Positions 48,202 through 59,629 of a stretch of 64,000 nt of DNA are shown in pieces. The notes beneath the pieces were generated by a model. It was not told the origin of the DNA, did no database searches, and saw only the letters and a list, made by a program, of their open reading frames with translations. The stretch's first letter is position 1; each line of letters starts with the position of its first letter. Origin of the DNA: Poa pratensis (Eukaryota; Streptophyta; Magnoliopsida; Poales; Poaceae); assembly GCA_947311845.1 (NCBI GenBank), contig CAMZMU010000063.1, forward strand, positions 55,056,837-55,120,836, read 5' to 3'. The position numbers and the translations under genes were made by a program.

Positions 48202-49805
48202 TGATACGTCTCAATCGTATCTATAATTTCTGATGTTCCATGTTGATATTATACCAATTGTTACATGTTTTGCATCCACTTCATATCATTTTTATACATT
48301 TTTTGGGACTAACCTATTAACAAGATGCCACAGTGTCAGTTCCTGTTTTCTGCTGTTTTTGTATTCCAGAAAAGCTGTTCTGGAAATATTCTCGGAATTG
48401 GACGAAAATCAACGGAGGTCCCTAATTCACCGACACGTCCATGGAGTCCAAAGGGGAGACGGAGGAGCGCCAGGAGGCGGCCACACAAGGGCTCGGCGTG
48501 GCCCCACCTCCTGCCGCACCGAGGGTGCGTGTGGGTCCCTCGGGTGCCCTCAGCCGCCGCCATTTCGCCTATTTATTCCCCCCGACCTGAAAAACCTAAA
48601 TACCCGAGTCATATTCCACGAAAAGTTTCAGAGGCGCCGCCGTCGTCAACCCTAGCTCGGGAGGGTTCTGAAGCTCTTCCCTGCACCCTGCCGGTGAGGG
48701 GAATCATCACCGGAGGGGTCTACATCGCCATGCCTGCCTCCGGAGTGATGCGTGAGTAGTTCATCCTTGAACTACGGGTCCATAGCATTAGCTAGATGGT
48801 TGTCTTTCCACTTTATGCTATCATGTTTAGATCTTGTGAGCTGCCTAACATGATCAAGATCATCTTATTGTAATGCTACATGTTGTGTTTGCTGGGATCC
48901 GATGAATATTGAATACTATGATCAAGTTGATTATTAATCTATGTTACATTTTATTTATGATCTTGCATGCTTTCCGTTACTAGTAAATGATTTGGCCAAG
49001 TAGATGCTTGTAACTCCAAGAGTGAGTATTTATGCTAGATAGTGGGTTCAGTCTCCAGTAATCTGGGCGAGTGACAGCAACGTCTAAGGTTGTGGATGTG
49101 CTGTTGCCACTAGGTATAACCTAACAATGCTATGTCCACGGTCATATGTACTTGTTTACATTACGCACATTACTTAATGCAATTATCCGTTGCTTGCAAC
49201 TTAATACCAACGAGGAACACGGATGTCAACCTGAAGGTGGATTATTAGTCATAGATGTGGTTGGATAACGGTCTATGTATCTTGTCGTAATGCCCAATTA
49301 AATATCATGGTAGTCATCTTGTCATATATATGCATTGTCATGCGCTCAATATTTTATCAATTGCCCAGCTGTAATTTAATTTGTTTACCCAACATGTCGT
49401 TTATCTTTATGGAGAGACACCACTAGTGAACTATGGACCCCGGTCCATTCTTTTACACTGATAAAACCACCAACTGCAAACAATTGTTCTCTTTTACTTT
49501 CTGCAATTAAACATTATTTTCCACACCATATGTTTAATCCTTTGTTACAGCAAGCCGGGAAGATTGACAACCTTCCTGTTTCGTTGGGGCAAAGTAGTTT
49601 GATTGTGTTGTGTGCAGGTTCCACGTCGGTCGCCGAATTCCCTGGTGTTGCGTCGTGCCATATTCCGCAACCAACAACCTTCTGAAGTGTTTCTACTCCT
49701 ACTGGTTCGATAACCTTGGTTTCATACTCAGGGAAAACTTGCTGCTGCACTGCTTCATACCTTCCTCTTGCGGTCTCCCAACGAACGTGTGATTTCACGT
49801 CATCA
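48202..49805 (+). mobile_element. Gypsy (Athila-like, non-autonomous) LTR1
   Basis: A 1604-bp LTR, TGATACGTCTCAATCG...CACGTCATCA. It is preceded by a purine-rich tract and followed by a primer-binding site. It is nearly identical to LTR2 with small indels, and carries a 'cgcctatttattcccc' TATA-like promoter region near 48567. Confidence 0.9.
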
Positions 49806-49817
49806 AGCATAATTTTC

Positions 49818-49911
49818 TGGCGCCGTTGCCGGGGAGTGGAAGTACTTCGGTTCAGCAGTCTCCTAACTTCCCCTTCAACACGCCATAATTTTCTGGCGCC
49901 GTTGCCGGGGA
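49818..49911 (+). other. Duplicated primer-binding site
   Basis: TGGCGCCGTTGCCGGGGA occurs at 49818-49835 and again at 49894-49911, within a 76-bp direct duplication that also includes 'cataattttc'. The other copies of this family in the window (15134, 55562) have one site. Confidence 0.85.
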
Positions 49912-50089
49912 GTTAGCAGGCTTCTGCAAGGGGAGTGTCACGCTTCCAATCTCTTTACTTTGTTTTTGTCTTGCTTAGTTTATTTTATTTTATCTTGTTT
50001 ACTTTTAAATATCAAAAACACAAAAAATTAAATTTCTGCATCTAGTTTATTTTGGTTTGTTATTATGTCTAGTTATTTACTTGATATCA

Positions 50090-51083
50090 ATGGCTTCTCT
50101 CTTTGAAACAAAATCGTGTTGGCTAAGTGGGTTCACGGAGGATCAACAAAATTATTATAAGGAATACCGCTTTTCTAAAAAAAGGGTACATTTATGGGAA
50201 CAATTAAGTATATTGAATTATTTTGCTAAGAACTTGTGCTCTACTTATGATGAATCCTACTGCTTTAATGAATCTTTTTGTTGTAGAAGGCATAAACACC
50301 TCCCTTTCCAATGTCATTATAATGATAATGAAACCTTGGCTGCTTATGCTAAAGGAAACTATGACTTTGGTAATCTTGAACAAATTGAAGAATTTGTTGT
50401 TTTTAAGGGTACCTATGAAATTGATGGTTTTATTCAAGATGATGATTCTCCTTATAAAACTGAGAATTTTGCTATACTTGGTTATTGCCTTGAATATTAC
50501 AATGATAATCCCTATATTACTGAATTTCTTGAGAAAACTTATTCTCGAGAACAACTTGTTGCCTTTCAGGAACCTGTGGGAGAAGAAATTGCTGAAACTG
50601 AAGCCTCATTGGAAGAAAAAGAGGAGGAGTGAAGGTCAAAAGGAGGATCCACCTTCTAATGATAGTAAATCTTTATCTCTTACACTATTTGATTGCCCTC
50701 CATGCTTACCAAAGGAGGATGAATTTTATGTTCCTATGGATTCTCTTGAAATATTCCCTACGACTGAAACTGGTAGAAATGATTATGCTACTGTTATTTA
50801 TGATAATCCATGCTATTTTGATAAGTCTTATGATAATCTTCTATTTATTCCTAATTTCGAAATGCATGGTAATGAGAAAGTATTCTTAGAAAATGTTTAT
50901 GATAAAGCTCTAGATGATGGTCCTATGTTGCTTGATAATATTAATTGTACTAGTACTAAAAATGGGATTGGAGAGGTATTGACTTTAGCTAAATGGAGTC
51001 CCATATCATCTTGTTTTAATATTTTTAAAAGTGGGTTTGGAGATGTCATGACATTAATTAATTTTGATCCCACTATTTTTTAA
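50090..51083 (+). pseudogene. Unknown ORF of gypsy element, copy 1
   Basis: Starts 'MASLFETKSCWLSGFTEDQQ'. Mid-part: 'CCRRHKHLPFQCHYNDNE' and 'YAKGNYDFGNLEQIEEF'. A 2-base loss near 50630 versus copy 2 produces TGA at 50630-50632; the rest continues in another frame ('LFDCPPCLPKEDEFYVPMDS', 'NGIGEVLTLAKWSP') to 51083. The undamaged protein would be about 330 residues. It is found in three elements of this window, so it is a family trait. It may be a Gag substitute or accessory protein; no function is known to me. Confidence 0.7.
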
Positions 51084-53970
51084 CTTGACAAAAATTATGT
51101 GTTTGTAGATCATGAAAATCATGCTTTATGTGATACTTATATTGTTAAGTTTGTTCATGATGCTACTGAAAGTTATTATGAGAGAGGAAAATATGGTTGT
51201 AAAAGTTTTCAAGTCACTAAAACACCTCTCTTTATGTTGAAAGTTTTGAAGTTGTATTTGTTTCATCTTTCTATGCTAGTTGCTTTATGCTTCAATAATA
51301 TTTTGTTATAAGATTCCTTTGCATAGAAAGTGTGTTAGACTTAAATGTGTTTGATATTTGCCTCTTGATGCTCTCTTTTGTTTTCAACTCTTATTCTTAT
51401 GAGAGCATCATTAAAATCTTCTAGCCTAGCTAAAAGGCATTAAAGAAAAGCGCTTATGGGAGGCAACCCATTATTTTATTTCTGCAATTTTTCTTTTATT
51501 GAGTCAAGGAGGTTGTTTACTTCTGTAGCAACTCCTTTGTATCTTTACTTTTTCGCATTGTTGTGCCAAGAGTAGTCTCTAATGATAAGATGATGCTAGA
51601 TTTTGATTGCTGCGCAGGAACAGATTTTGCTGTTCACCGTATTAATTATCTAAAATCAAAGATGTGATTTAAATCTGCAAATTTTGTGCGTAATCCTGAT
51701 GTATGTACGCATCTTTCATTAGTTCAAAGTTTTTCAATCTGAGCATCGTAAGTGCCTCGAAAAAATTCGTCTTTGCGGACTGTTCTGTTTTAGACAGATT
51801 ATGTCTTTATTTTGCATTCTCTCTTTTACTAGTGTTGGGTGGAATTCTTTTTTGGGTGGAAGAGCTTCACATAACATCAGTGGCAGTAGCTAATGTTTAA
51901 AGTAACGGTCATATTGCGTCTTTACAGAACATGTGAGTTTTTGATTGTGCACTAACCCTCTAATGAGATTTACTTTGAGTTTGGTGTGGCGGAAGTTTTC
52001 AAGGGTCAAGAGGGAAGAGTGATATAATAGGATGGAGAAGAGTGAAGAGCTCAAGCTTGGGGAGGCTCCCATGGATCTCCCCAGCATATTTCAAGAAGAC
52101 TCAAGCGTCTAAGCTTGGGGATGCCCAAGGCATCCCCTTCTTCATCGTCAAAATTATCAGGTCATCTCTAGTGAAACTATATTTTAATTCTTTCACATCA
52201 TATGTGCTATTCTTGGAGCGTCTGTGTGCTTTTATTTTCAGTATGTTATTTTTATTTTGTGATCAACTTGATTGGATCCTAGCATTCTTGATTGGGAGAG
52301 AGACACGCTCCGCTTTTTCATGAGAATACTCCTATTCTTCACTTATATTTGTTGAGTATTCATATCTAGCGCTGTTCAAGCTTTTAGCTCTTGTTTTCAT
52401 GTATCTCTTGTCAGAGCTATTAGTTCTTTTAAAGAAAGTACTCTCTTACTTCACTTATACTTGTTTGGAGAGTTATTGAAATAAGTTGATTGGTGTTTGG
52501 TTGGAACAGAAAATGTTGCATGTGGTAAATGGTATAATGGAAAAGACTTGCATACTCTTGTAGATCACTAATTGGATAATTTGATACTTGTCAATTGTTT
52601 TGAGTTAACAAGTAGGTCATGATTAAATTTTTGCATCATGTAAGTTAAGCCCATTAGTGAAGAACTACCGTAAAGCTTGTTGAAATTTGGTTTGCATGGG
52701 TGGTATCTCTAAGGTCTAGATATTTTCTAATAAAAGGGTTTGGTTAACAAGGAAGACGGTATGAAGTCTTATAATGCTTGCAATATGTTGGTCATATAAA
52801 ACTTGGTGTACCGGTTGATATTCTTGTTTGCTTACATAACCTTGCTAGCCTAAACTCTGTACTGAGAGGGAATGCTTCTCGTGCATCCAAATCCTTGAGC
52901 CAAAATCCATGCCATTTGTGTCCACCATAACTACCTATATGTGGTATTTCCTTGCCACTCCAAGTAAATTTTTCATGTGCTACCTTTAAACTATTCAAAA
53001 TTGTTACTACTCTTTTTGTGTCAATGTTTACCAAGCTCATGAGGACGTGGTGGATGTCTTTATGTCACTTGTCAAGCAGACTTTACCATCAGACTAGCGG
53101 CATATACATCCGCTTATCTATTAATTTTGCAAAAAGAGCTGGCAACGGGGTGCCCAGTCCCAATTAATTACAACTTTAACCGCTTAATTCTCTTCACATT
53201 TTTGCCCTGATTTTCAGTCAAGCAATAATACCAGTGAAATATCTGCATGTGTAAACAAAAGAGAAAAGAGGGATGATCTGCCTTGCTGGTAGAAATAACG
53301 TCCTTCATGGGAGCCGCTCTTAAAAGTCTGTTTGGCCGGGGTCATATTGTACTTTCCACTACTGATTCGTTGACCAATTAACATACACCTCCAAAACTTA
53401 ATTTTTACTCTCTATATGATTTCAAAAACTAAAAAGCTCTAGCACATGATTTAATCCCTGCTTCCCTCTGCGAAGGGCCTTTCTTTTACTTTTATGTTGA
53501 GTCAGTTTTCCTACTTCTTTCTATCTTCCACAAGCAAACACTAGTGTCAACTTTGGTACAACATTTGTTATATGCTACATATTGGACTTATTATATTGCT
53601 TTGTGTTGACAATATCCATGAGATAAATATGTTGAAAGTTGAAGCAAACGCTGAAACTTAAATCTTCCTTTGTGTTGGTTAAATACCTTTTATTAGAATC
53701 TATTGCTTTATGAGTTAACACTTATGTAAACCTGTGGATGCATTGTCTCCAAAGTACTATTCATGAAAAGTTTAGCTTGTATGATTCAGTGTTTACTCAT
53801 TATCTATTTGGTAGCAAATTATAGACCATTGACTTGGATCACTTCATTCACTTACATGTGCCTTACAATACTATTTGATCAAGATTATGATGGTAGCATG
53901 TCACTTCAAAAATTATTTTGTTTTATCGTTTACCTACTCGAGGACGAGTAGGAACTAAGCTTGGGGATGC

Positions 53971-55550
53971 TGATACGTCTCAAACGTATCTATAATTTTT
54001 GATGTTCCATGTTGATATTATACCAATTGTTACATGTTTTGCATCCACTTCATATCATTTTTATACATTTTTTGGGACTAACCTATTAACAAGATGCCAC
54101 AGTGCCAGTTCCTGTTTTCTGCTGTTTTTGTATTCCAGAAAAGCTGTTCTGAAATATTCTCGGAATTGGACGAAAATCAACGGAGGTCCCTATTTCACCG
54201 ACACGTACACGGAGTCCAAAGGGGACGGAGGAGCGCCAGGAGGCGGCCACACAAGGGCTCGGCGCGGCCCCACCTCCTGCCGCGCCGAGGGTGCGTGTGG
54301 GCCCCGGGTGCCCTCACCCGCCCCCTTTCGCCTATTTATTCCCCCGACGCGAAAACCCTAAATACCGAGTCATATTCCACGAAAAGTTCCAGAGGCGCCG
54401 CCGTCGTCAACCCTAGCTCGGGAGGGTTCTGAAGCTCTTCCGGCACCCTGCCGGAGAGGGGAATCATCACCGGAGGGCTCTACATCGCCATGCCTGCCTC
54501 CGGAGTGATGCGTGAGTAGTTCATCCTTGGACTACGGGTCCATAGCAGTAGCTAGATGGTTGTCTCTCCACTTTATGCTATCATGTTTAGATCTTGTGAG
54601 CTGCCTAACATGATCAAGATCATCTTATTGTAATGCTACATGTTGTGTTTGCTGGGATCCGATGAATATTGAATACTATGATCAAGTTGATTATTAATCT
54701 ATGTTACATGTTATTTATGATCTTGCATGCTTTCCGTTACTAGTAGATGCTTTGGCCAAGTAGATGCTTGTAACTCCAAGAGTGAGTATTTATGCTAGAT
54801 AGTGGGTTCAGTCTCCAGTAATCTGGGCGAGTGACAGCAACGTCTAAGGTTGTGGATGTGTGTTGCCACTTGGGATAACCTAACAATGCTATGTCCACGG
54901 TCATATGTACTTGTTTACATTATGCACATTACTTAATGCAATTATCCGTTGCTTGCAACTTAATACCAACGGGGAACATGGATTCAACCTGAAGCTGGAT
55001 TATTAGTCATAGATGCGTTGGATAACGGTCTATGTATCTTGTCGTAATGCCCAATTAAATATCATGGTAGTCATCTTGTCATATATATGCATTGTCATGC
55101 GCTCAATATTTTATCAATTGCCCAGCTGTAATTTGTTTACCCAACATGTCGTTTATCTTTATGGAGAGACACCACTAGTGAATTGTGGACCCCAGTCCAT
55201 TCTTTTACACTGATAAAACCACCAACTGCAAACAATTGTTCTCTTTTACTTTCTGCAATTAAACATTATTTTCCACACCATACGTTTAATCCTTTGTTAC
55301 AGCAAGCCGAGAAGATTGACAGCCTTCCTGTTTCGTTGGGGCAAAGTAGTTTGATTGTGTTGTGTGCAGGTTCCACGTCGGATTCTCTGGTGTTGCGTCG
55401 TGCCATATTCCGCCACCAACAACCTTCAATAGTGATTTCTTGCACCTACTGGTCGATTAAACCTTGGTTTCATACTGAGGGAAACTGCTGCTACACTGCT
55501 TCATACCTTCCTCTTGGGGTCTCCCAACGAACGTGTGATCCACGCAATCA
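53971..55550 (+). mobile_element. Gypsy array: LTR2
   Basis: A 1580-bp LTR, TGATACGTCTCAAACG...CACGCAATCA. It has an internal domain on both sides, so it served as 3' LTR for one unit and 5' LTR for the next. Confidence 0.9.
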
Positions 55551-57051
55551 AGCTCTTTTTCTGGCGCCGTTGCCGGGGAGCAAGAGGATTTCTGCAAGAG
55601 GAGTTTCACGCTTACAATCTCTTTACTTTGTTATTGTCTTGCTTAGTTTATTTTTATCTAGTTTTGTTTGCTTTATTTATCAAAAAACACAAAAAAATAG
55701 TTTTCTGCATCTAGTTTATTTCGGTTTGTTATTATGTCTAGTTGTTTACTTGCTATCAATGGCTGGTCTCTCTGAAGCGAAATCTTATTGGCTAAGTGGG
55801 TTCACAGAGGAACAACAAAATTATTATAAGGAATACCGCTTATCTCAAAAAGGGAAATATTTATGGGAACAAATAAGTAGATTGAATTATTTTGCTAAAA
55901 ACTTGTGCTCTACTTATGATGAATCCTGCTGCTTTAATGTATCTTTATGTTGTAGAAGGCATAAACACCTCCCTTTCCAATGTGATTATAATGATAATGA
56001 AACCTTGGCTGCTTATGCTAAAGGAAACTATGACTTTGGTAATCTTAAACAAATTGAAGAATTTGTTGTTTTTAAGGGTGCCTATGAAATTGCTGGTTTT
56101 ATTCAAGATGATGATTCTCCTTATAAAACTGAGAATTTTGCTATACTTGGTTATTGCCTTGAATATTACAATGATAATCCCTATATTACTGAATTTCTTG
56201 AGAAAACTTATTCTCGAGAACAACTTGTTGCCTTTTAGGAACCTGTGGGAGAAGAAATTGCTGAAACTGAAGCCTCATTGGAAGAAAAAGAGGAGGAGAG
56301 TGAAGGACAAAAGGAGGATCCACCTTGTAGTGATAGTAACTCTTTATCTCTTACACTATTTGATTGCCCTCCATGCTTACCAAAGGAGGATGAATGTTAT
56401 GTTCCTATGGATTCTCTTGAAATATTCCCTATGAATAAAACTTGTGGAAATGATTATGCTACTGTTATTTATGATAATCCATGCTATTTTTATAAGTCTT
56501 ATGATAATCCTCTATTTATTCCTAATTTCGAAATGCATGGTAATGAGAAAGTATTCTTAGAAAATGTTTATGATAAAGCTCTAGATGATGGTCCTATGTT
56601 GCTTGATAATATTAATTGTACTAGTACTAAAAATGGGATTGGAGAGGTATTGACTTTAGCTAAATGGAGTCCCATACCTTTTGAGAGTGATCAATCATCT
56701 TGTTTTAATATTGTTAAAAGTGGGTTTGGAGATGTCATGACATTAATTAAATTTGATCCCACTATTTTTTAACTTGATAAAAATTATGTGTTTGTAGATC
56801 ATGAAAAGCATGCTTTATGTGATAGTTATATTGTTGAGTTTGTTCATGATGCTATTGAAAGTTATTATGAGAGAGAAAAATATGGTTGTAAAAGTTTTCA
56901 AGTCACTAAAACACCTCTCTTTATGTTGAAAGTTTTGAAGTTATATTTGTTTCATCTTTCTATGCTAGTTGCTTTATGCTTCAATAATTTATTTTGTTAT
57001 AAGATTCCTTTGCATAGAAAGTGTGTTAGACTTAAATGTGTTTGATATTTG
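55551..57051 (+). mobile_element. Gypsy array: internal domain 2, 3'-truncated
   Basis: Begins with one primer-binding site (55562-55579) and runs collinear with internal domain 1 to 'tgtttgatatttgcc'. There it jumps directly into the 3' part of an LTR. About 2.6 kb of internal sequence and the first 1.3 kb of LTR3 are missing, with CC microhomology at the junction. Confidence 0.85.
55759..56772 (+). pseudogene. Unknown ORF of gypsy element, copy 2
   Basis: Starts 'MAGLSEAKSYWLSGFTEEQQ'. A C-to-T change creates TAG at 56236-56238, where copy 1 has a Gln codon. After the stop the same frame continues without interruption to 'KFDPTIF' at 56772, including the region where copy 1 lost two bases. 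The lesion therefore differs from copy 1. Function unknown. Confidence 0.7.
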
Positions 57052-57336
57052 CCACACCATACGTTTAATCCTTTGTTACAGCAAGCCGGGAAGATTGAAA
57101 ATCTTCCTGTTTCGTTGGGGCAAAGTAGCTTGATTGTGTTGTGTGCAGGTTCCACGTCGGTCGCCGGATTCCCTGGTGTTGCGCCGTGCCATATTCTGCA
57201 ACCAACAACCTTCTGAAGTGTTTCTACTCCTACTGGTTCAATAACCTTGGTTTCATACTGAGGGAAAACTTGCTGATGCACTGCTTCATACCTTCCTCTT
57301 GGGGTCTCCCAACGAACGTGTTATTTCACGTCATCA
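57052..57336 (+). mobile_element. Gypsy array: LTR3, 3' part
   Basis: 285 bp matching the last part of LTR1 and LTR2 and ending CACGTCATCA. Copia LTR sequence resumes at 57337 with CACTG, the presumed target site; its left partner was lost by deletion. Confidence 0.85.
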
Positions 57337-57553
57337 CACTGCTCCAGGAGGAGCGGTACTACCGCCAGATACCAGCGGTACTACCGATGGCCAAAAGTTC
57401 CTGCATTCCATTTTTCGAGCCCCTTTCTCTCTTCCGTCTTCGGACTTGGTGTGTTGTTAATTGAATACCTGATGACACTTAGAAACACAATTAGTCCTGT
57501 TAGTGTGTTGTCATTAAGCTCCAAAACATATTGAGATCTAGCACGCCCTTTCA
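57337..57553 (-). mobile_element. Ty1/copia 3' LTR, proximal part
   Basis: On the minus strand it starts TGAAAGGGCGTGCTAG at 57553, directly after a purine-rich tract. It contains two 'gcggtactaccg' motifs. The other part of the LTR is at 47162-47896. Confidence 0.75.
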
Positions 57554-57570
57554 ATCTCCCCCTTTTTGGA
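57554..57570 (-). other. Polypurine tract of copia element
   Basis: The minus strand reads CCAAAAAGGGGGAGAT, immediately before the LTR start: the usual plus-strand priming site. A second 'aggggga'-type tract is near 57690 and another near 57965. Confidence 0.75.
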
Positions 57571-58158
57571 GTCTGATGACAACACACCAACAAATTGTTC
57601 ACAAAATGTAGACGGGCCCCCTCTATCAATATACATCATTATAGATTTTGCTTTTGAATGCAAAATGCATATTCCGTAGGATCAACACTCCCCCTAGATT
57701 TTGTAAACCAAGCAAGTATATAAAGGAACAATAAAGCATAACTTGCACAAGCATGATAAGACATAAACGGGGTAGTTATTACAACACATAGTTTTGAACG
57801 GAATAAAAAGGAGTTCCACATGTCTTACACCATGCAATGAGATAGATCACCTAAACCAAGTTCGAATAGAAAAAAGAGAAGTACAAGCATAAAAATCAAA
57901 GAAAACACGAGCTTGTGCTTCCACCCATGCAAATCCCCGGAGACACCTAGTAGAACACTCTCCCCCTTTGGAATCAAGACACCAAAAAGGGAGAGGCGAT
58001 GCTAACGGCCCACGTGGGGATTACTCATCCTCCTCTTCATCGCCTTCCTCGGCATCATCCTCCTCTTCATTGTCATTGCCTTCATCATCACCTTCCTCAT
58101 CATGCTCTTCACCTTCACGAACCCAAGGCTCGGTGGGATGAGAAGTGGAAGCATCATC

Positions 58159-59352
58159 CTAAAGATCCGGGTCAACCCATGTGTTGTAGCTGTGCTTCCC
58201 AATCCACTTGGAGTAGGTGGTGATGTTGTTTTCGGTGCCCGCTGGGATTGAAGCACCCAAAGCCTCAAAGCGTTGACGAGTGCGCTGACGTTCCAACTTG
58301 GCCCTTTCATGCTCCTTCCAAGCCCTAACATTGGCATCCTCTTGGCGGCAAAAGATGGAGTTCATGGCATTGACAAGACACTTCTTAAAACCCTTCTCCT
58401 TCTTCTTAGCGGGCAGCTCAAACTCGGGGTCATCATCCTCATCATCGGTGTTGTAGGCTTCATCATCGGGGATGAGAGGCTTGAGATGCTTGTTGCGGTT
58501 GAGATCCTTGACAAGGTGGGGAATGAGGGGAACATCATTATCCAAGATCTCCAAGGGGTATTTCTTAAGGACCCAAGCATTAATGATGAGCTTCATAATA
58601 AGGACACCAAAGATGGGAACCCTCTTTTTCATGATGACTTCATATATCTCATGCCATATGATATCCATAACATCAAGCTTCTTCCCTTTTCCAACCATTT
58701 GAGATGAAACCACCATGAGATCAATGAGGCGGCCATGAATTTGATCAAAGTTACCCACACGAGGAGTAACCGTGTTGCGGAAGATGCGATGCATAATGTG
58801 CCATGTCTTTTGGAGGTGCTTGGACTCCCCGCAAACTCCACGACCCTGGATGAGAAGGTGAGAGAGGGTCGTAGGCTTCATAGGCTTGTTCATGTAGGAG
58901 AGGCGGAACACTTGAGCATCATCCTCCATAGTCAAAAGATCACCATAATCTGTCATATGGATGAGAGCAGCAAAATCCTTCCATGAGGATGTGAGCACCT
59001 TGTCCTTGGTCATCCAAGTGATAGCTCTCTCGGAGGTGTGAAAGTGGACAGTCGCAGAGAACTGGTGCACAAGATGCTCATCAAAGTCTTCTTTGAGGTT
59101 GATGTAGTCCAAAATCCCAAACTCTTCACAAATCTCTAGAGACTCACCAAAATAATCCGTGTGAGCTATCATGTAGTCGGTGTTGATGCAAAACTGCTGC
59201 ACTACTTTGGTCTTGAAGCGGGGGAGCACCTCATGAAAGATCTTCTCTTGAAACTGAGTGTGGAAGAGCGGGTTTTGGCATTTGGGATTCCTGACAAGCA
59301 CATAGGGATTTTGCCTCCTTTCCTTAGCAAAGGTCAAAGCCAGCATCTTCAT
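58159..59352 (-). CDS. Extra 3' ORF of copia element, unknown protein
   Basis: A 397-residue open frame downstream of pol and upstream of the 3' LTR. An upstream extension ('GGGSRVTKRARNDPAIDDEL') is separated by a TAG near 59395, so the natural protein was longer and this copy is probably broken at the 5' side. Visible features: 'NPLFHTQFQEKIFHEVLPRF', 'VHFHTSERAITWMTKDKVL', an acidic 'DDEAYNTDDEDDDPEFELP' stretch, and a basic coiled C-terminal part ('WKEHERAKLERQRTRQRFEA'). No signal peptide or membrane segment was seen, so an envelope-like role is not supported. Related ORFs are known in plant retroelements as uncharacterised transposon-associated proteins; function is unknown. Confidence 0.6.
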   Translation of the reverse strand: MKMLALTFAKERRQNPYVLVRNPKCQNPLFHTQFQEKIFHEVLPRFKTKVVQQFCINTDYMIAHTDYFGESLEICEEFGILDYINLKEDFDEHLVHQFSATVHFHTSERAITWMTKDKVLTSSWKDFAALIHMTDYGDLLTMEDDAQVFRLSYMNKPMKPTTLSHLLIQGRGVCGESKHLQKTWHIMHRIFRNTVTPRVGNFDQIHGRLIDLMVVSSQMVGKGKKLDVMDIIWHEIYEVIMKKRVPIFGVLIMKLIINAWVLKKYPLEILDNDVPLIPHLVKDLNRNKHLKPLIPDDEAYNTDDEDDDPEFELPAKKKEKGFKKCLVNAMNSIFCRQEDANVRAWKEHERAKLERQRTRQRFEALGASIPAGTENNITTYSKWIGKHSYNTWVDPDL

Positions 59353-59629
59353 GAGTGGGGTTGTCTTCTTGGCAGCTTCTTTGGCTCTAGCGGACTATTG
59401 GCGGCGCGTGAGCTTCTCGGAAATGATCTCCAGTTCATCATCAATGGCTGGATCATTGCGAGCTCTCTTGGTAACACGAGAGCCACCCCCACGTCCCTTA
59501 ATAGGACCTAAGATAGCAAAGAGGGATAGCACAGGGGATAAGTATCACAAAAGTAAAACATGATCAAAACGAGAAGAATCGAAACTGCCCAGTTTCTGGA
59601 AAATGCCAGATCAACGGTAGTACCGTTTG

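Larger units (their letters stand above)
49806..53970 (+). mobile_element. Gypsy array: internal domain 1
   Basis: A 4165-bp internal domain with a duplicated primer-binding region, one broken unknown ORF and about 2.9 kb with no ORF of note. No protease, reverse transcriptase, RNase H or integrase motif was found, so the element is non-autonomous. The 52040-52150 stretch has repeated 'caagcttgggga' motifs. The region 51.1-53.97 kb is otherwise non-coding. Confidence 0.85.

Noticed and set aside
50202..51083. Overlapping out-of-frame open frames rich in Ile/Leu in the gypsy ORF region
   Set aside because: These are the +1 frame of the unknown ORF; the repeated lesions and cross-copy similarity identify the other frame as the coding one.
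58159..59352. Calling the copia extra ORF an envelope gene
   Set aside because: No signal peptide, transmembrane segment or fusion-like features are visible.
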